A stretch of DNA of 64,000 nt from assembly GCF_005405485.1 (NCBI RefSeq), contig NZ_BJED01000006.1, positions 169,522 to 233,521 on the forward strand. The letters are read 5' to 3'. Origin of the DNA: Enterococcus hulanensis. GTDB taxonomy: Bacteria > Bacillota > Bacilli > Lactobacillales > Enterococcaceae. How positions within the stretch are numbered: position 1 is the stretch's first letter; every line of letters starts with the position of its first letter. The notes under the pieces are model-generated. The model saw only the letters and a program-made list of their open reading frames with translations. It was not told where the DNA came from and made no database searches. Of this stretch, positions 8,966 through 17,863 are shown piece by piece. The translations under genes were made by a program, and so were the position numbers.

Positions 8966-10180
8966 ATGGCAGCAAATATTGCATTTATTTTGATTTGTTC
9001 AGGATTAGTTTTTCTCATGACACCTGCATTAGCTTTTTTCTATGGCGGGCTGGAGCGGCGGAAAAATATTTTGAACACGATGATGATGGTAATTTGTACA
9101 ATGGGATTGGCTTCTTTGATTTGGATAGCCATTGGTTACTCTTTATCATTCAGCGGCGGTGGAGATTTTATTGGCAACTTAGATAAAGTATTTTTCAACG
9201 GGGTCTCCATGTCAAAGGGGGATGGGATTCCAGAAGGGCTATTCGCATTCTTTCAAATGATGTTCGCTTTGATCACGACCGCAATTTTAACAGGATCAGT
9301 TGCTGGTCGGATGCGGTTTTCAGCCATTTTCCTATTTATCGCGATTTGGCTGGTGGTGGTGTATTTTCCTATGGCGCATATGGTTTGGGGCGGCGGTTTC
9401 CTAGATAAAATTGGTTCGATTGATTTTGCTGGGGGAAATGTCGTGCATATTAGTTCAGGAATTTCTGGTTTGGTTTTAGCGATTGTATTGGGGCGGCGCC
9501 GCGAATATCATCTTGGTGATTATCGGCCACACAATGTTCCCTTTGTTGTTTTGGGAACAGGGCTGTTGTGGTTTGGTTGGTTCGGCTTTAATGGCGGCTC
9601 GGCGTTAGCAGCTGATGGTTTGGCAATTCATGCTATGATTACTACCAACACAGCGGCGGCTTGTGCGATGTTATCTTGGATGTTGATCGAAAAGATTTTA
9701 AACGGCAAGCCAACTGTAGTCGGGGCCTGCACAGGGGCTGTTGTAGGTTTAGTTGCTATTACCCCGGGTGCCGGATTCGTTTCAATTTGGTCGAGCTTGC
9801 TGATCGGAGCGTTAGTAAGTCCGTTTTGCTATTTCTTTATTTCAGTTATCAAGCAGAAACTTGGATTTGATGATGCGTTAGATGCGTTTGGCTGTCATGG
9901 TGTTGGCGGAATTTTCGGAGGTATTGTTACAGGTATCTTTGCTGATCCTTCAATCGGCGGACGAACTGGCTTGATTTATGGAGAGAGTCATCTGTTTATT
10001 GCCCAAATCGAAAGTGTCCTCTTTACGCTAGTCTTTGCAGGAGCAGCTAGTTACCTGATTATCTCATTGATCAGAGTCTTTATGCCGATTCGGGTCTCGC
10101 AACAAGAAGAAGCGTTAGGATTAGATCAAATAGAGCACGACGAAAATGCGTATCCGACATTCATGGGAATGGACTCTTAA
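8966..10180 (+). CDS. amtB: ammonium transporter AmtB
   Basis: The 404-residue integral membrane protein has about 11 hydrophobic segments. AmtB conducts ammonium across the cytoplasmic membrane. The signature FFYGGLERRKN is at the end of the first membrane helix. The two pore histidines are in GGNVVHISSG and DAFGCHGVGG. The ATG at 8966 follows GGAGTGG. glnK lies 21 bp downstream with its own AGGAGGAG site, the standard amtB-glnK pair in which GlnK plugs the channel when nitrogen is ample. Confidence 0.96.
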   Translation: MAANIAFILICSGLVFLMTPALAFFYGGLERRKNILNTMMMVICTMGLASLIWIAIGYSLSFSGGGDFIGNLDKVFFNGVSMSKGDGIPEGLFAFFQMMFALITTAILTGSVAGRMRFSAIFLFIAIWLVVVYFPMAHMVWGGGFLDKIGSIDFAGGNVVHISSGISGLVLAIVLGRRREYHLGDYRPHNVPFVVLGTGLLWFGWFGFNGGSALAADGLAIHAMITTNTAAACAMLSWMLIEKILNGKPTVVGACTGAVVGLVAITPGAGFVSIWSSLLIGALVSPFCYFFISVIKQKLGFDDALDAFGCHGVGGIFGGIVTGIFADPSIGGRTGLIYGESHLFIAQIESVLFTLVFAGAASYLIISLIRVFMPIRVSQQEEALGLDQIEHDENAYPTFMGMDS

Positions 10181-10201
10181 GGCTAGCAGGAGGAGACTGA
10201 G

Positions 10202-10546
10202 ATGAAAAAAGTTGAAGCGATTATTAGACAAGAAAAATTAGAAGCGATCAAGGCAGTGATTGATCAGGAAATAGAAGTAAATGGTATGACGGTCAGCCAA
10301 GTATTAGGTTGTGGCTTACAAAAAGGTCAGAAAAGTCATGTTCGAGGTCAAGAAATTATTACAACGTTATTACCTAAAGTGTCAGTGAGCTTTATCCTAG
10401 CTGATGAGGACGTAAACCGAGTGATTGATTTAATTTTAGAAACCTGTCAGTCGGAAGAATGCGGGACAGGAAAAATATTCGTTTATCCGATTGAAGAAGT
10501 GATCCGTATTCGGACTCGGGAAACGGGCAAAGCAGCGATCCAATAA
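10202..10546 (+). CDS. glnK: PII nitrogen-regulatory protein, GlnK-type
   Basis: The 114-residue protein has the PII signatures (KKVEAIIRQEKLEAIK at the start, GTGKIFVYPIEEVIRIRTRE at the end). In the T-loop the usual YRGAEY reads HVRGQEI, so both T-loop tyrosines, including the uridylylation site, are missing. This agrees with Gram-positive PII proteins that are not uridylylated and act by ligand binding. It is paired with amtB, its expected partner. A bidirectional terminator overlaps its stop codon. Confidence 0.94.
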   Translation: MKKVEAIIRQEKLEAIKAVIDQEIEVNGMTVSQVLGCGLQKGQKSHVRGQEIITTLLPKVSVSFILADEDVNRVIDLILETCQSEECGTGKIFVYPIEEVIRIRTRETGKAAIQ

Positions 10547-10589
10547 AAGCAAGTCTGGCTAAGATATTTTCTTAGCCAGACTTGCTTTT
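10545..10589. terminator. bidirectional terminator between glnK and the PH/SHOCT gene
   Basis: A perfect 20-bp stem (10545-10564 with 10570-10589) has a 5-base loop and A/T tails on both sides. It serves both convergent genes. Confidence 0.9.
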
Positions 10590-11127
10590 ATTTAAGGATG
10601 TCATCTTTTATTTTGGCAAATTCTGATTCGTTTAAAATTCCTTGATCCAGTAATTCTTTCATTTTTAAAAGCTGTTCAGCTTTACTTAATTGATTTTCAG
10701 TATTCTTTTCTTTGGTCACTAATTGAATAGCTTCTTTCAGTTTTGCTAAAACTTTTGGAGCTTCTTCTTCAGTCAAAACGATCTTGATCGTTCCTTCTAA
10801 CGATGTAATCTCCAATAAGTCTAAGCTCGTTTCTTTTATTAAACGAAGATCCTGCATATTTGCTAAAGGAATTACTTTGAAATCATCGCCAATCATTTTC
10901 TTTTGCCCCATGATAAAACGCTGATTAGTTAGGGCATATGCATAAAAGCCGTCATTTTTAGTCGCAGAGGTTCGGTTGTGCAGACCGATAAAGCAAACCA
11001 AAATCTCTTCGTCGGAAACTAAATGTTTTTCTAAGACGGTAAAAAGTCTCACGCCCCATTGTTGGTCAGAACCTGAGAAAAACCCCGTGTCTTGGCAGAA
11101 TTGATACATTTCTTCAGCAGTTTTCAT
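10588..11127 (-). CDS. PH-like (YokE-type) and SHOCT domain protein
   Basis: The 179-residue cytoplasmic protein has a central bacterial PH-like domain (about residues 30-130, with YALTNQRFIMGQKK and the IPLANMQDLRL strand) and a C-terminal SHOCT motif (MKELLDQGILNESEFAKIKDDIL). SHOCT tails are thought to be short oligomerisation motifs, and the precise role is unknown. AAGGAG lies 8-13 bp upstream of the ATG. It converges on glnK and shares its terminator. Confidence 0.75.
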   Translation of the reverse strand: MKTAEEMYQFCQDTGFFSGSDQQWGVRLFTVLEKHLVSDEEILVCFIGLHNRTSATKNDGFYAYALTNQRFIMGQKKMIGDDFKVIPLANMQDLRLIKETSLDLLEITSLEGTIKIVLTEEEAPKVLAKLKEAIQLVTKEKNTENQLSKAEQLLKMKELLDQGILNESEFAKIKDDILK

Positions 11128-11507
11128 GATGTACTCCTTTGATTTATTATTTCCAGTTTAGCAAAATTTGGAAACGCAAACAAATATTTTTAAAGTAATG
11201 ACAACTCGCAATAAAAAAACCACCATAGCCGTCACTATGGTGGAAATGAAGGTTGTTATTTACTCTTGGTAGGAGTAAGTATGAAAAACCAATTCGGGAT
11301 AATTGGTATATTTTTATGATAAAGCAAACAATCAATGAAATCATGAATAGTCGTTTGTTAATCACTAAGAAATGTATTAGAAAAAACTTATGCAAATTCC
11401 AGTAAAATTTTTCGATTAATTTCATAATGTAAGGGTTGCGTTTCATTTTTAGGAATTTAGCAGCTATGTTACACTTGGATTGGAAGATTAAATAGGAGGG
11501 TACATTT
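11128..11507. other. AT-rich intergenic region, 380 bp
   Basis: It holds the minus-strand terminator (11212-11243), a perfect 7-bp inverted repeat ACCAATT-N6-AATTGGT (11288-11307), and an extended -10-like TGTTACACT (11467-11475) that may drive the BaeRF gene. A long minus-strand frame crosses the whole stretch and the terminator itself, has no ribosome site, and is not called. No RNA gene was recognised. Confidence 0.5.
11212..11243 (-). terminator. minus-strand terminator without a clear gene
   Basis: On the minus strand CCACCATAG pairs with CTATGGTGG (6-base loop) and is followed by TTTTTTTATT. Between here and 11507 no minus-strand gene with a ribosome site is seen, so it may end a small RNA or an antisense transcript. 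Confidence 0.6.
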
Positions 11508-12611
11508 ATGGCAAATATCAGTAAAAAGTTACTAACTGAATTGACTTCAGAAGAAGCAACCGGTCCGTTTATCACATTTATGCTAAACACTCATCATGCA
11601 CATCAAGATGTTGAAAAAGATCAAATCATGTTTAAGAACTTTGCTAAAGAAGCGAAAAAACGCTTCGAAAAGAAATACACTGATCACAGCTTTGAACCAT
11701 TCCAAGTAAAAATCGATCAATTACTCGCAGATGGGGATTTCTGGCGAAACGGAACAAAAGGTGTCGCGGTGATCTTAACATCAGATGAAACCTATATTCA
11801 TCGATTAAGTATTTCTGTCGATGACCAATATTATGTGAGTGACTTGCCATATTTATTGGCAATCATAAAAAATGCTCAATTCAACTATGCTTATTATTTG
11901 ATGGCTTTAAATAGGGATTCCATGAAACTTTATTTTGTTCGCAACAAAGAAGTTAAAATGATCGAACTTCCAGAAGATGCACCGAGGGATATCGTGGCGG
12001 CACTAGGCGATGAATTGACTGGCGGTAATTTAAACGTCTCGGCTCGCGGCGGAGAAGTTGGAAGCTATCATGGTGTAAATACGAAGGACGAAGAAGTTGA
12101 AATCGATTGGGTCAATTATTACCAGGCTGTCGATAATTTCTTAAAGGAATTAGATAATCCAGATCAGTTGCCGTTGTATCTTTTTGCTTTGCCAGAAAAT
12201 CAGACACAATTTAAAAAAATTGCGAAGAATCCGTATTACTCAGATAAGGCAGCAATCAGCGGATCACCGGCTCAAGCGAATATCAATGAAATTAAACAAG
12301 AGGCGCAAAAGCTCTCTGATCAACTTGCGGAAGTGGAGACGCAAACGTATCAAAAATTGATTAATCGGAAATTCGTTGATCAATTAGTCGATATTGTACC
12401 AGCTGCAAAAGAAGGTAAGGTCTCTCATTTGTTTATCGCAACTTCAAATCTTGTAGATGGTTTCGGAGAAGATCCGGATGTCGAATATGATCGACGACAA
12501 GTGCTTAATGAAATTGCCGACAATGTTATCAAAAATGGTGGACAGGTCTTTGTTCTAGACCAAAAGGATGCACCAGATGAGAAAAGCTTATTGGCGATTT
12601 TACGGTATTAG
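11508..12611 (+). CDS. BaeRF (bacterial archaeo-eukaryotic release factor-like) family protein
   Basis: The 367-residue protein begins MANISKKLLTELTSEEATGPFITFML and resembles the BaeRF family, which has the fold of eukaryotic release factor eRF1. Helpful stretches are YYLMALNRDSMKLYFVRN (core beta sheet) and the C-terminal NEIADNVIKNGGQVFVLD. The GGS motif region 'DELTGGNLN' lies near the middle. Family members have been proposed to act on ribosomes, but this is not established for this subfamily. An ATAGGAGG site precedes the ATG. It is single-gene, with a hairpin downstream. Confidence 0.7.
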   Translation: MANISKKLLTELTSEEATGPFITFMLNTHHAHQDVEKDQIMFKNFAKEAKKRFEKKYTDHSFEPFQVKIDQLLADGDFWRNGTKGVAVILTSDETYIHRLSISVDDQYYVSDLPYLLAIIKNAQFNYAYYLMALNRDSMKLYFVRNKEVKMIELPEDAPRDIVAALGDELTGGNLNVSARGGEVGSYHGVNTKDEEVEIDWVNYYQAVDNFLKELDNPDQLPLYLFALPENQTQFKKIAKNPYYSDKAAISGSPAQANINEIKQEAQKLSDQLAEVETQTYQKLINRKFVDQLVDIVPAAKEGKVSHLFIATSNLVDGFGEDPDVEYDRRQVLNEIADNVIKNGGQVFVLDQKDAPDEKSLLAILRY

Positions 12612-12650
12612 TCTTTAAATATTTCAAATATATTAAGTAAAAACTTTTTG

Positions 12651-12676
12651 AGCGATAACCTAGTGTTATCGCTTTA
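12651..12676 (+). terminator. weak terminator hairpin after the BaeRF gene
   Basis: AGCGATAAC (12651-12659) pairs perfectly with GTTATCGCT (12665-12673), followed by only TTTATG. It also lies directly upstream of the cold-shock gene promoter. Confidence 0.55.
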
Positions 12677-12680
12677 TGTG

Positions 12681-12803
12681 TGTTATACTTCTAATTGTAG
12701 TTTTTGTACGGTAATATTGGCAAGTTTGTTTCAGACAACATCTTTCCTATTTCACCATTCAAGTAATTACAAAATTAATTTTTATCCTAGGAGGATGTTT
12801 AAC
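12681..12803 (+). promoter_or_regulatory. cold-shock gene promoter and long 5' leader
   Basis: TGTTATACT (12681-12689) is an extended -10. A start near 12696 would give a leader of about 108 nt before the ATG. Long structured leaders are typical of cspA-type genes and control translation at low temperature. The leader ends in CCTAGGAGGATG. Confidence 0.6.
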
Positions 12804-13004
12804 ATGGAACAAGGTACAGTAAAATGGTTCAACTCAGAAAAAGGCTACGGATTTATCACTGCTGAAAACGGAAATGACGTATTCGTACATTTCTCAGCTA
12901 TCCAAGGCGACGGCTTCAAAACTTTAGAAGAAGGTCAAGCAGTGACTTTCGACGTTGAAGAAGGCCAACGTGGACCTCAAGCTACAAACGTTAACAAAGC
13001 TTAA
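12804..13004 (+). CDS. cold-shock protein, CspA family
   Basis: The 66-residue single-domain nucleic-acid chaperone has intact RNA-binding motifs KGYGFI (RNP1) and VFVHF (RNP2). The ATG at 12804 is set by AGGAGG at 12789-12794; the open frame reaches back to 12648 only because the leader lacks stops. It has a long leader and its own GAAA-loop terminator, so it is monocistronic. Confidence 0.96.
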   Translation: MEQGTVKWFNSEKGYGFITAENGNDVFVHFSAIQGDGFKTLEEGQAVTFDVEEGQRGPQATNVNKA

Positions 13005-13022
13005 TTAATAGTAGACTTTTAT

Positions 13023-13051
13023 GCCAGATGCGAAAGCATCTGGCTTTTTTT
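13023..13051 (+). terminator. terminator after the cold-shock gene
   Basis: GCCAGATGC and GCATCTGGC form a perfect 9-bp stem with a GAAA tetraloop, followed by seven Ts. Confidence 0.93.
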
Positions 13052-13130
13052 CGTTTATCTTCTATTTTTCATTTTAGAAGATAACAGCAGGGTTAAATTT
13101 GTTTGGAATCGTTTTAACCAAAGAACTTTC

Positions 13131-13160
13131 TTGTAGAAAGTGGTAGTATTCAGATATAAT
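13131..13160 (+). promoter_or_regulatory. dinG operon promoter
   Basis: TTGTAG (13131-13136) and TATAAT (13155-13160) are 18 bp apart. The leader to the dinG start is about 130 nt; I recognise no riboswitch or T-box in it. No LexA box was seen here. Confidence 0.65.
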
Positions 13161-13297
13161 GCGTGAGGAAGGCTTTACTGTGATCAATCATTTTTTTCGG
13201 GTTCTAACAAGTTATTAGTTAGAGGTGAGAACAGTTAGGCTCATATTAGTGAGGTTTTATAAAAGTAACACACGAATTCGAGGAAGGAGGGGTGAGT

Positions 13298-16051
13298 GTG
13301 AAGAAAAATTATGCGGTCGTTGATATCGAAACGACGGGAACTGACCCCAAAACAGATCGGATCATTCAATTTGGCTGTGTACTGATTGAAGAAGGCAAGA
13401 TCGTTACTCATTTTTCAACGGATATCAACCCAGATCAAAATATTCCTCCGCAGATTCAGAAGCTGACGGGGATCACGAACCAGCGAGTTCGAAAAGCCCC
13501 TTACTTTGAAGATGTGGCTGAAACGATCAGTAATTTATTAGCGGATACCGTTTTTGTAGCCCACAATATTCATTTTGATTATCCTTTTTTAAGCAATGAG
13601 TTGGAACGCTGCGGTATGCCGCCGTTAACAATTCCTGGAATCGACACAGTAGAGCTGGCACAAGTGTTCATGCCAACTTCATTAAGCTTTCGTTTAAAGG
13701 ATTTGGCAGAAGAACTGGATTTGGTGCATGAGAACCCTCATCAGGCTGATAGCGATGCGGATGTAACGGCACAATTGTTATTACATTTAGAGTCGGAAAT
13801 AAAGGCTCTGCCGATCATTACTGTAGAAAAAATTATTGCTACTGCTGATCAGATGGCGTTTCAAACGAAGGACTATTTGGAAGCTTGTTTGATGGATATG
13901 CAAGCAAACCCTAAACCTTTATCAAATGATTTAGCTATTATTCATGGTTTGGCTTTGCGAAAAAAAAGTGTTCCGCTTTTTTCTGAGAATTATTTTGGGA
14001 GGAAGGCTTATCCTCGTTCACGCAAGGCGAAGGAAAAAGTGTATCAGGGCGAATTGGATTTCCGAAAAGAACAGGCTCGTTTGATGAATTTGGTTTATGA
14101 TTTCTTTAATAAGAAGGAAGATAAAAATGTTTTGGTCGAAGCGGCGACCGGAATTGGCAAAACGCTGGGTTACTTGCTGCCAATGAGCTTTTTGGCAACG
14201 CCGGAAAATCCAATAGTTGTCAGCACTGTGTCTTTATTACTACAAGAACAGATTTTGAATCACGATTTGCCGTTGATCAATCGCTTATTAGATCAGCCGT
14301 TACAGGCAGTTGTAATGAAAAGCAGCCGACATTATATCGACTTGGAACGTTTTTATCAAAGCTTTCAAAAGAAATCGGAACAAAAGCAATATACCTTTTA
14401 TCAAATGGCTTTGCTTGTTTGGCTGACTCAGACTGAGACTGGGGATTTTGATGAATTGAATATGACAAGCTTGAAGCATCCATTCTGGCAAGAAGTAGCT
14501 CATATGGGTCCTCATAGTTTAAATCCTAATAGCCCGTTTTATCAAGCCGACTTCATTCGTCATCGTCAGGAAAAATTAGCGCAAAGCAATTTGATCGTTA
14601 CGAATCACGCGTTTTTGGCGCAAGAGGATCAGCGTAAGGAACCTCAGCTTCCTAAAAGTCCTTATTTGATTATTGATGAGGCACATCATTTAAATCGTGT
14701 ATTAGAAAAAATCAGCAGTCAGCAGCTTAATCTTTTGGCGATTCAGCGTGCTTTTCATCGTTTGTTTGATACACAAAAGTTTGCTGTTTGGCAGGCATTA
14801 GTCGAAAAAGATCGTCAGACACAGCATGCACTTGAAATTTTTCAAGACGTGTTGCAGGAGCTAAATGAGGATTTGACCGATCTTTATCAGATTTTCAAGG
14901 ACGAGTATCCTACAGAAGATGAGCGTCTGATTACTAAAGATATGATCGATCAATTATCCTTGGCCGGCGAGCAAGTATTGCAACGGGTCGGTCGTTTGTA
15001 TCAGGATGCTCTAACACTAGGCGAACAGATGCAGGCATATTTCAATACCTATAAAGAGACCTTTGGAATTAAGGAGCAGGCGGAATGGAGTGATCTCCAA
15101 GCTTTGTTGGATAGCTTAACGCAGCAGCAAACCGCTTTTGAAACCTTCAGCGAAAAATGGGATGCTCGTTATATCCATTGGTTCAATGCAAAGCGTAAAA
15201 CCTTCCAGGTTCAGGATTTGGAGGCTTCACTGATCAGTCACACAAAATGGTATGAACGATATCAGCAGATTCTTTACTTAGGTGGGACCTTAAAAATCGG
15301 TAGTGATCGTCATTACTTTGCTAAACGTTGGGGAATTCCAGAGACCGCTTTGAAGATTATCAGCAGTCCCTATGACTACGCCAAGCAAGCTCGCTTGTAT
15401 CTGCCGACGAACAGTATTAGTATTCAGTCGACGTCACCAGATCAATACGCGAACTATGTAGCTGGTGTGGTTCATAAAATAGCGGAGAATCAGAAACGAC
15501 CGATATTGGTATTGTTTACCTCTCACGATATTTTGAACCGTGTTTATCAGCGTGTGCGCGTTCCTTTGTTGAATGAAGGAAGAGAAGTTTTGGCTCAGGG
15601 AATCGGCGGCAGTCGCGAAAAATTATTGAAACGCTTCTTGCTCTCAAAAGATGCATTGCTTTTTGGTGCAGATAGTTTTTGGGAAGGGATTGATTTGCCA
15701 GGCGAGATCCTGCAAATCTTGATCGTCACGCGTTTGCCATTTGAAAATCCACAGCGGCTTCAAGTGAAAGCTCGTAACGATTTTTTGGCATCAGAAGGGA
15801 TCAATCCATTTTTCCAAGAGTCCGTTCCCAACACGGCGCTGCGATTGCGGCAAGCGTTAGGACGTCTGATTCGATCGGATCAGGATAAAGGAGTAATGCT
15901 GTTATTAGATCAACGCTTTATCACCGCTAAATACGGAGAAAAACTACGTAAGGCACTGCCAAAAGAATTGCCGATCAAACAATTACCGCTGGAAGACATT
16001 TTGGCAGAAACCGATCAATTTTTAAATTCTGACAAAAGTGAAGAGAATTAA
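13298..16051 (+). CDS. dinG: DinG-type exonuclease/helicase-like protein
   Basis: This is a 917-residue two-domain protein. The N-terminal DEDDh exonuclease domain (about 1-170) has VDIETTG, AHNIHFDYPFL and HQADSDADVT. The helicase-like part has Walker A AATGIGKTLGY, the DEAHH box and the C-terminal motifs DSFWEGIDLPG and RQALGRLIRS. The Gram-positive DinG of Staphylococcus is known as a 3'-5' exonuclease. The GTG at 13298 is preferred because AAGGAGG is 7 bp upstream; an earlier GTG (13292) is too close. It heads the conserved dinG-tseB-aspB-asnS cluster. Confidence 0.93.
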   Translation: MKKNYAVVDIETTGTDPKTDRIIQFGCVLIEEGKIVTHFSTDINPDQNIPPQIQKLTGITNQRVRKAPYFEDVAETISNLLADTVFVAHNIHFDYPFLSNELERCGMPPLTIPGIDTVELAQVFMPTSLSFRLKDLAEELDLVHENPHQADSDADVTAQLLLHLESEIKALPIITVEKIIATADQMAFQTKDYLEACLMDMQANPKPLSNDLAIIHGLALRKKSVPLFSENYFGRKAYPRSRKAKEKVYQGELDFRKEQARLMNLVYDFFNKKEDKNVLVEAATGIGKTLGYLLPMSFLATPENPIVVSTVSLLLQEQILNHDLPLINRLLDQPLQAVVMKSSRHYIDLERFYQSFQKKSEQKQYTFYQMALLVWLTQTETGDFDELNMTSLKHPFWQEVAHMGPHSLNPNSPFYQADFIRHRQEKLAQSNLIVTNHAFLAQEDQRKEPQLPKSPYLIIDEAHHLNRVLEKISSQQLNLLAIQRAFHRLFDTQKFAVWQALVEKDRQTQHALEIFQDVLQELNEDLTDLYQIFKDEYPTEDERLITKDMIDQLSLAGEQVLQRVGRLYQDALTLGEQMQAYFNTYKETFGIKEQAEWSDLQALLDSLTQQQTAFETFSEKWDARYIHWFNAKRKTFQVQDLEASLISHTKWYERYQQILYLGGTLKIGSDRHYFAKRWGIPETALKIISSPYDYAKQARLYLPTNSISIQSTSPDQYANYVAGVVHKIAENQKRPILVLFTSHDILNRVYQRVRVPLLNEGREVLAQGIGGSREKLLKRFLLSKDALLFGADSFWEGIDLPGEILQILIVTRLPFENPQRLQVKARNDFLASEGINPFFQESVPNTALRLRQALGRLIRSDQDKGVMLLLDQRFITAKYGEKLRKALPKELPIKQLPLEDILAETDQFLNSDKSEEN

Positions 16052-16105
16052 TGAGGGAGAGCCCTTCTTTTGGTATAATGTAGCTTGTCTGAGAGGAGTA
16101 TGATT

Positions 16106-16609
16106 TTGGATACGAATAGTGCAGGACAACAGAAGCTCAATCGTTGGCTGTTAGGAATCGTGACTTTTTTATTGATCATCATCGTGGCGGCGACCATGAT
16201 TTTTATTCGTTCAAATCGTCCGATGCAGCAAGCCAAAAGAGAAGCTGTTCAAATGGCAGAAAAATATGCCGACTTAGAAACGGTGGATCAGTTTTATTGG
16301 TTCAATCGTGAAAAAACTTATTTTACCGTCACCGGTGAAAACAACACTGGCGAATCGATTATTGTGATCGTTCCGAAATCGGGGGAAAAGGTTCGTGTTC
16401 TCAATCAAAAGGATGGACTGACGGAGCAACAAGTGGAAAAACGTTTTGAGAGTGATAATCCGGATTTGATTTTTGAAAAGGCAAATCTAGGAATCTACCG
16501 TGATCAAACTGCTTGGGAGATCACTGCAAAAGACGATCAAGGCGCGATTTATTATTACTTGCTGGCATTTAATGACGGCAAGACGATCAAAGTCATCAAA
16601 AAAATCTAA
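16106..16609 (+). CDS. tseB: TseB (YpmB)-like cell-wall elongation regulator, DUF5590
   Basis: The protein has one N-terminal membrane segment (LLGIVTFLLIIIVAATMIFI) and an extracellular DUF5590/PepSY-like domain. In Bacillus the homologue TseB binds penicillin-binding protein PBP2A. The gene order dinG-ypmB-aspB-asnS is the same as in Bacillus. Start choice: AGAGGAG ends at 16098, one base before an ATG at 16100 but 7 bp before a TTG at 16106, so TTG is preferred (167 residues; the ATG would add two). Confidence 0.85.
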   Translation: MDTNSAGQQKLNRWLLGIVTFLLIIIVAATMIFIRSNRPMQQAKREAVQMAEKYADLETVDQFYWFNREKTYFTVTGENNTGESIIVIVPKSGEKVRVLNQKDGLTEQQVEKRFESDNPDLIFEKANLGIYRDQTAWEITAKDDQGAIYYYLLAFNDGKTIKVIKKI

Positions 16610-16636
16610 AAAAACTTGGTAGGGGAGTTATCAGTT

Positions 16637-17824
16637 ATGAAATTATCACAGCGTGTAACAAACTTAGAACCGTCCGTCACTTTAGCAGCGACCGCCAAAG
16701 CCAAAGAGTTGAAAGCCCAAGGATTAGATGTCATTAGTTTGACTGTTGGAGAACCAGATTTTACTACGCCGGAAAATATCGAACAGGCTGCGATTGATGG
16801 AATCAAGAGCGGCAAAGTTAGTTTTTATACCGCTTCTGGCGGAACACCGGAATTGAAATCTGCGATTGTTGATTTTACTAAGAAGAATTATGATTTAACG
16901 ATCGAGCCGAAAAACATCATCGTGACCAGCGGGGCAAAATTTGCCTTGTATACATTGTTCCAAACAATTTTAGATGCAGGGGATGAAGTAATTATTCCTG
17001 TTCCTTACTGGGTCAGCTATGGCGAACAAGTTAAGCTAGCTCAAGGAAATCCAGTTTTTGTTACGGGAGATCAAGGCAATGATTATAAAATCACGGTTGA
17101 TCAGCTGGAGGATGTTCGGACAGAAAAGACGAAAGCAATCATCATTAATTCGCCATCGAATCCTACGGGGATGATTTATACCGAGGAGGAGCTGCGGGAA
17201 ATTGGTGAGTGGGCAGTTCGTCATGAGTTGTTGATTGTCTCAGATGATATTTATGATCATCTTGTTTATAATGGGAACGAAGCGCCGCACATTGCTTCTT
17301 TATCTGACGAGATTTTCCATCATATAGTGATTATCAACGGGGTATCAAAAACCTATTCCATGACCGGTTGGCGAATCGGGTATGCGATCGGGAATGCTGA
17401 GATCATTGGCGGAATGACTTCGATTGCATCTCAAGCGACAAGCAACCCAACGTCCGTCAGTCAAGTAGCGGCCGTCGAAGCTTTGGCTGGTGAACAAGAG
17501 ACTGCGGAAAAAATGCGTCAAGCCTTTGAAGAACGCTTGAACACTATTTATCCTAAGGTTGCTGATTTACCAGGCTTTAAGCTTAAAAAACCTCAAGGTG
17601 CGTTTTATCTGTTTCCAAATATCAAGGAAGCAATGGAGATGGGCGGATATGATAATGTAACGACTTGGGTCAACGATTTGTTGGAACAAGAACAGGTTGC
17701 GTTGGTAACAGGTGAAGGTTTCGGATCAGCGGATAGTGTACGGATGAGTTATTCAGCCAGCCTGAAGGACTTAGAAGAAGCTGTCGTGCGGATTCGCCGT
17801 TTTATTGAAAACAGTAAGAAGTAA
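16637..17824 (+). CDS. aspB: aspartate aminotransferase, class I PLP-dependent
   Basis: The 395-residue enzyme interconverts aspartate and oxaloacetate using glutamate and pyridoxal phosphate. The PLP-lysine motif is NGVSKTYSMTGWRIGY, and SPSNPTGMIY and the C-terminal YSAS region are present. The ATG at 16637 follows AGGGGAG by 9 bp. It sits between tseB and asnS, an arrangement that links aspartate supply to asparaginyl-tRNA formation. Confidence 0.93.
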   Translation: MKLSQRVTNLEPSVTLAATAKAKELKAQGLDVISLTVGEPDFTTPENIEQAAIDGIKSGKVSFYTASGGTPELKSAIVDFTKKNYDLTIEPKNIIVTSGAKFALYTLFQTILDAGDEVIIPVPYWVSYGEQVKLAQGNPVFVTGDQGNDYKITVDQLEDVRTEKTKAIIINSPSNPTGMIYTEEELREIGEWAVRHELLIVSDDIYDHLVYNGNEAPHIASLSDEIFHHIVIINGVSKTYSMTGWRIGYAIGNAEIIGGMTSIASQATSNPTSVSQVAAVEALAGEQETAEKMRQAFEERLNTIYPKVADLPGFKLKKPQGAFYLFPNIKEAMEMGGYDNVTTWVNDLLEQEQVALVTGEGFGSADSVRMSYSASLKDLEEAVVRIRRFIENSKK

Positions 17825-17863
17825 AATCATCATTTCGGGATAAATATGATAGGAGAGACATTT

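Noticed and set aside
11147..11590. 147-residue minus-strand open frame
   Set aside because: It crosses the BaeRF promoter and the minus-strand terminator and has no Shine-Dalgarno sequence at any start.
12648..12803. N-terminal extension of the cold-shock protein
   Set aside because: AGGAGG and the family length fix the start at 12804; the open upstream stretch is the leader, starting inside a hairpin.
17825..17863. T-box leader upstream of asnS
   Set aside because: asnS directly follows aspB with only 39 bp between, too short for a T-box, and no specifier or anti-terminator is seen in the operon leader.
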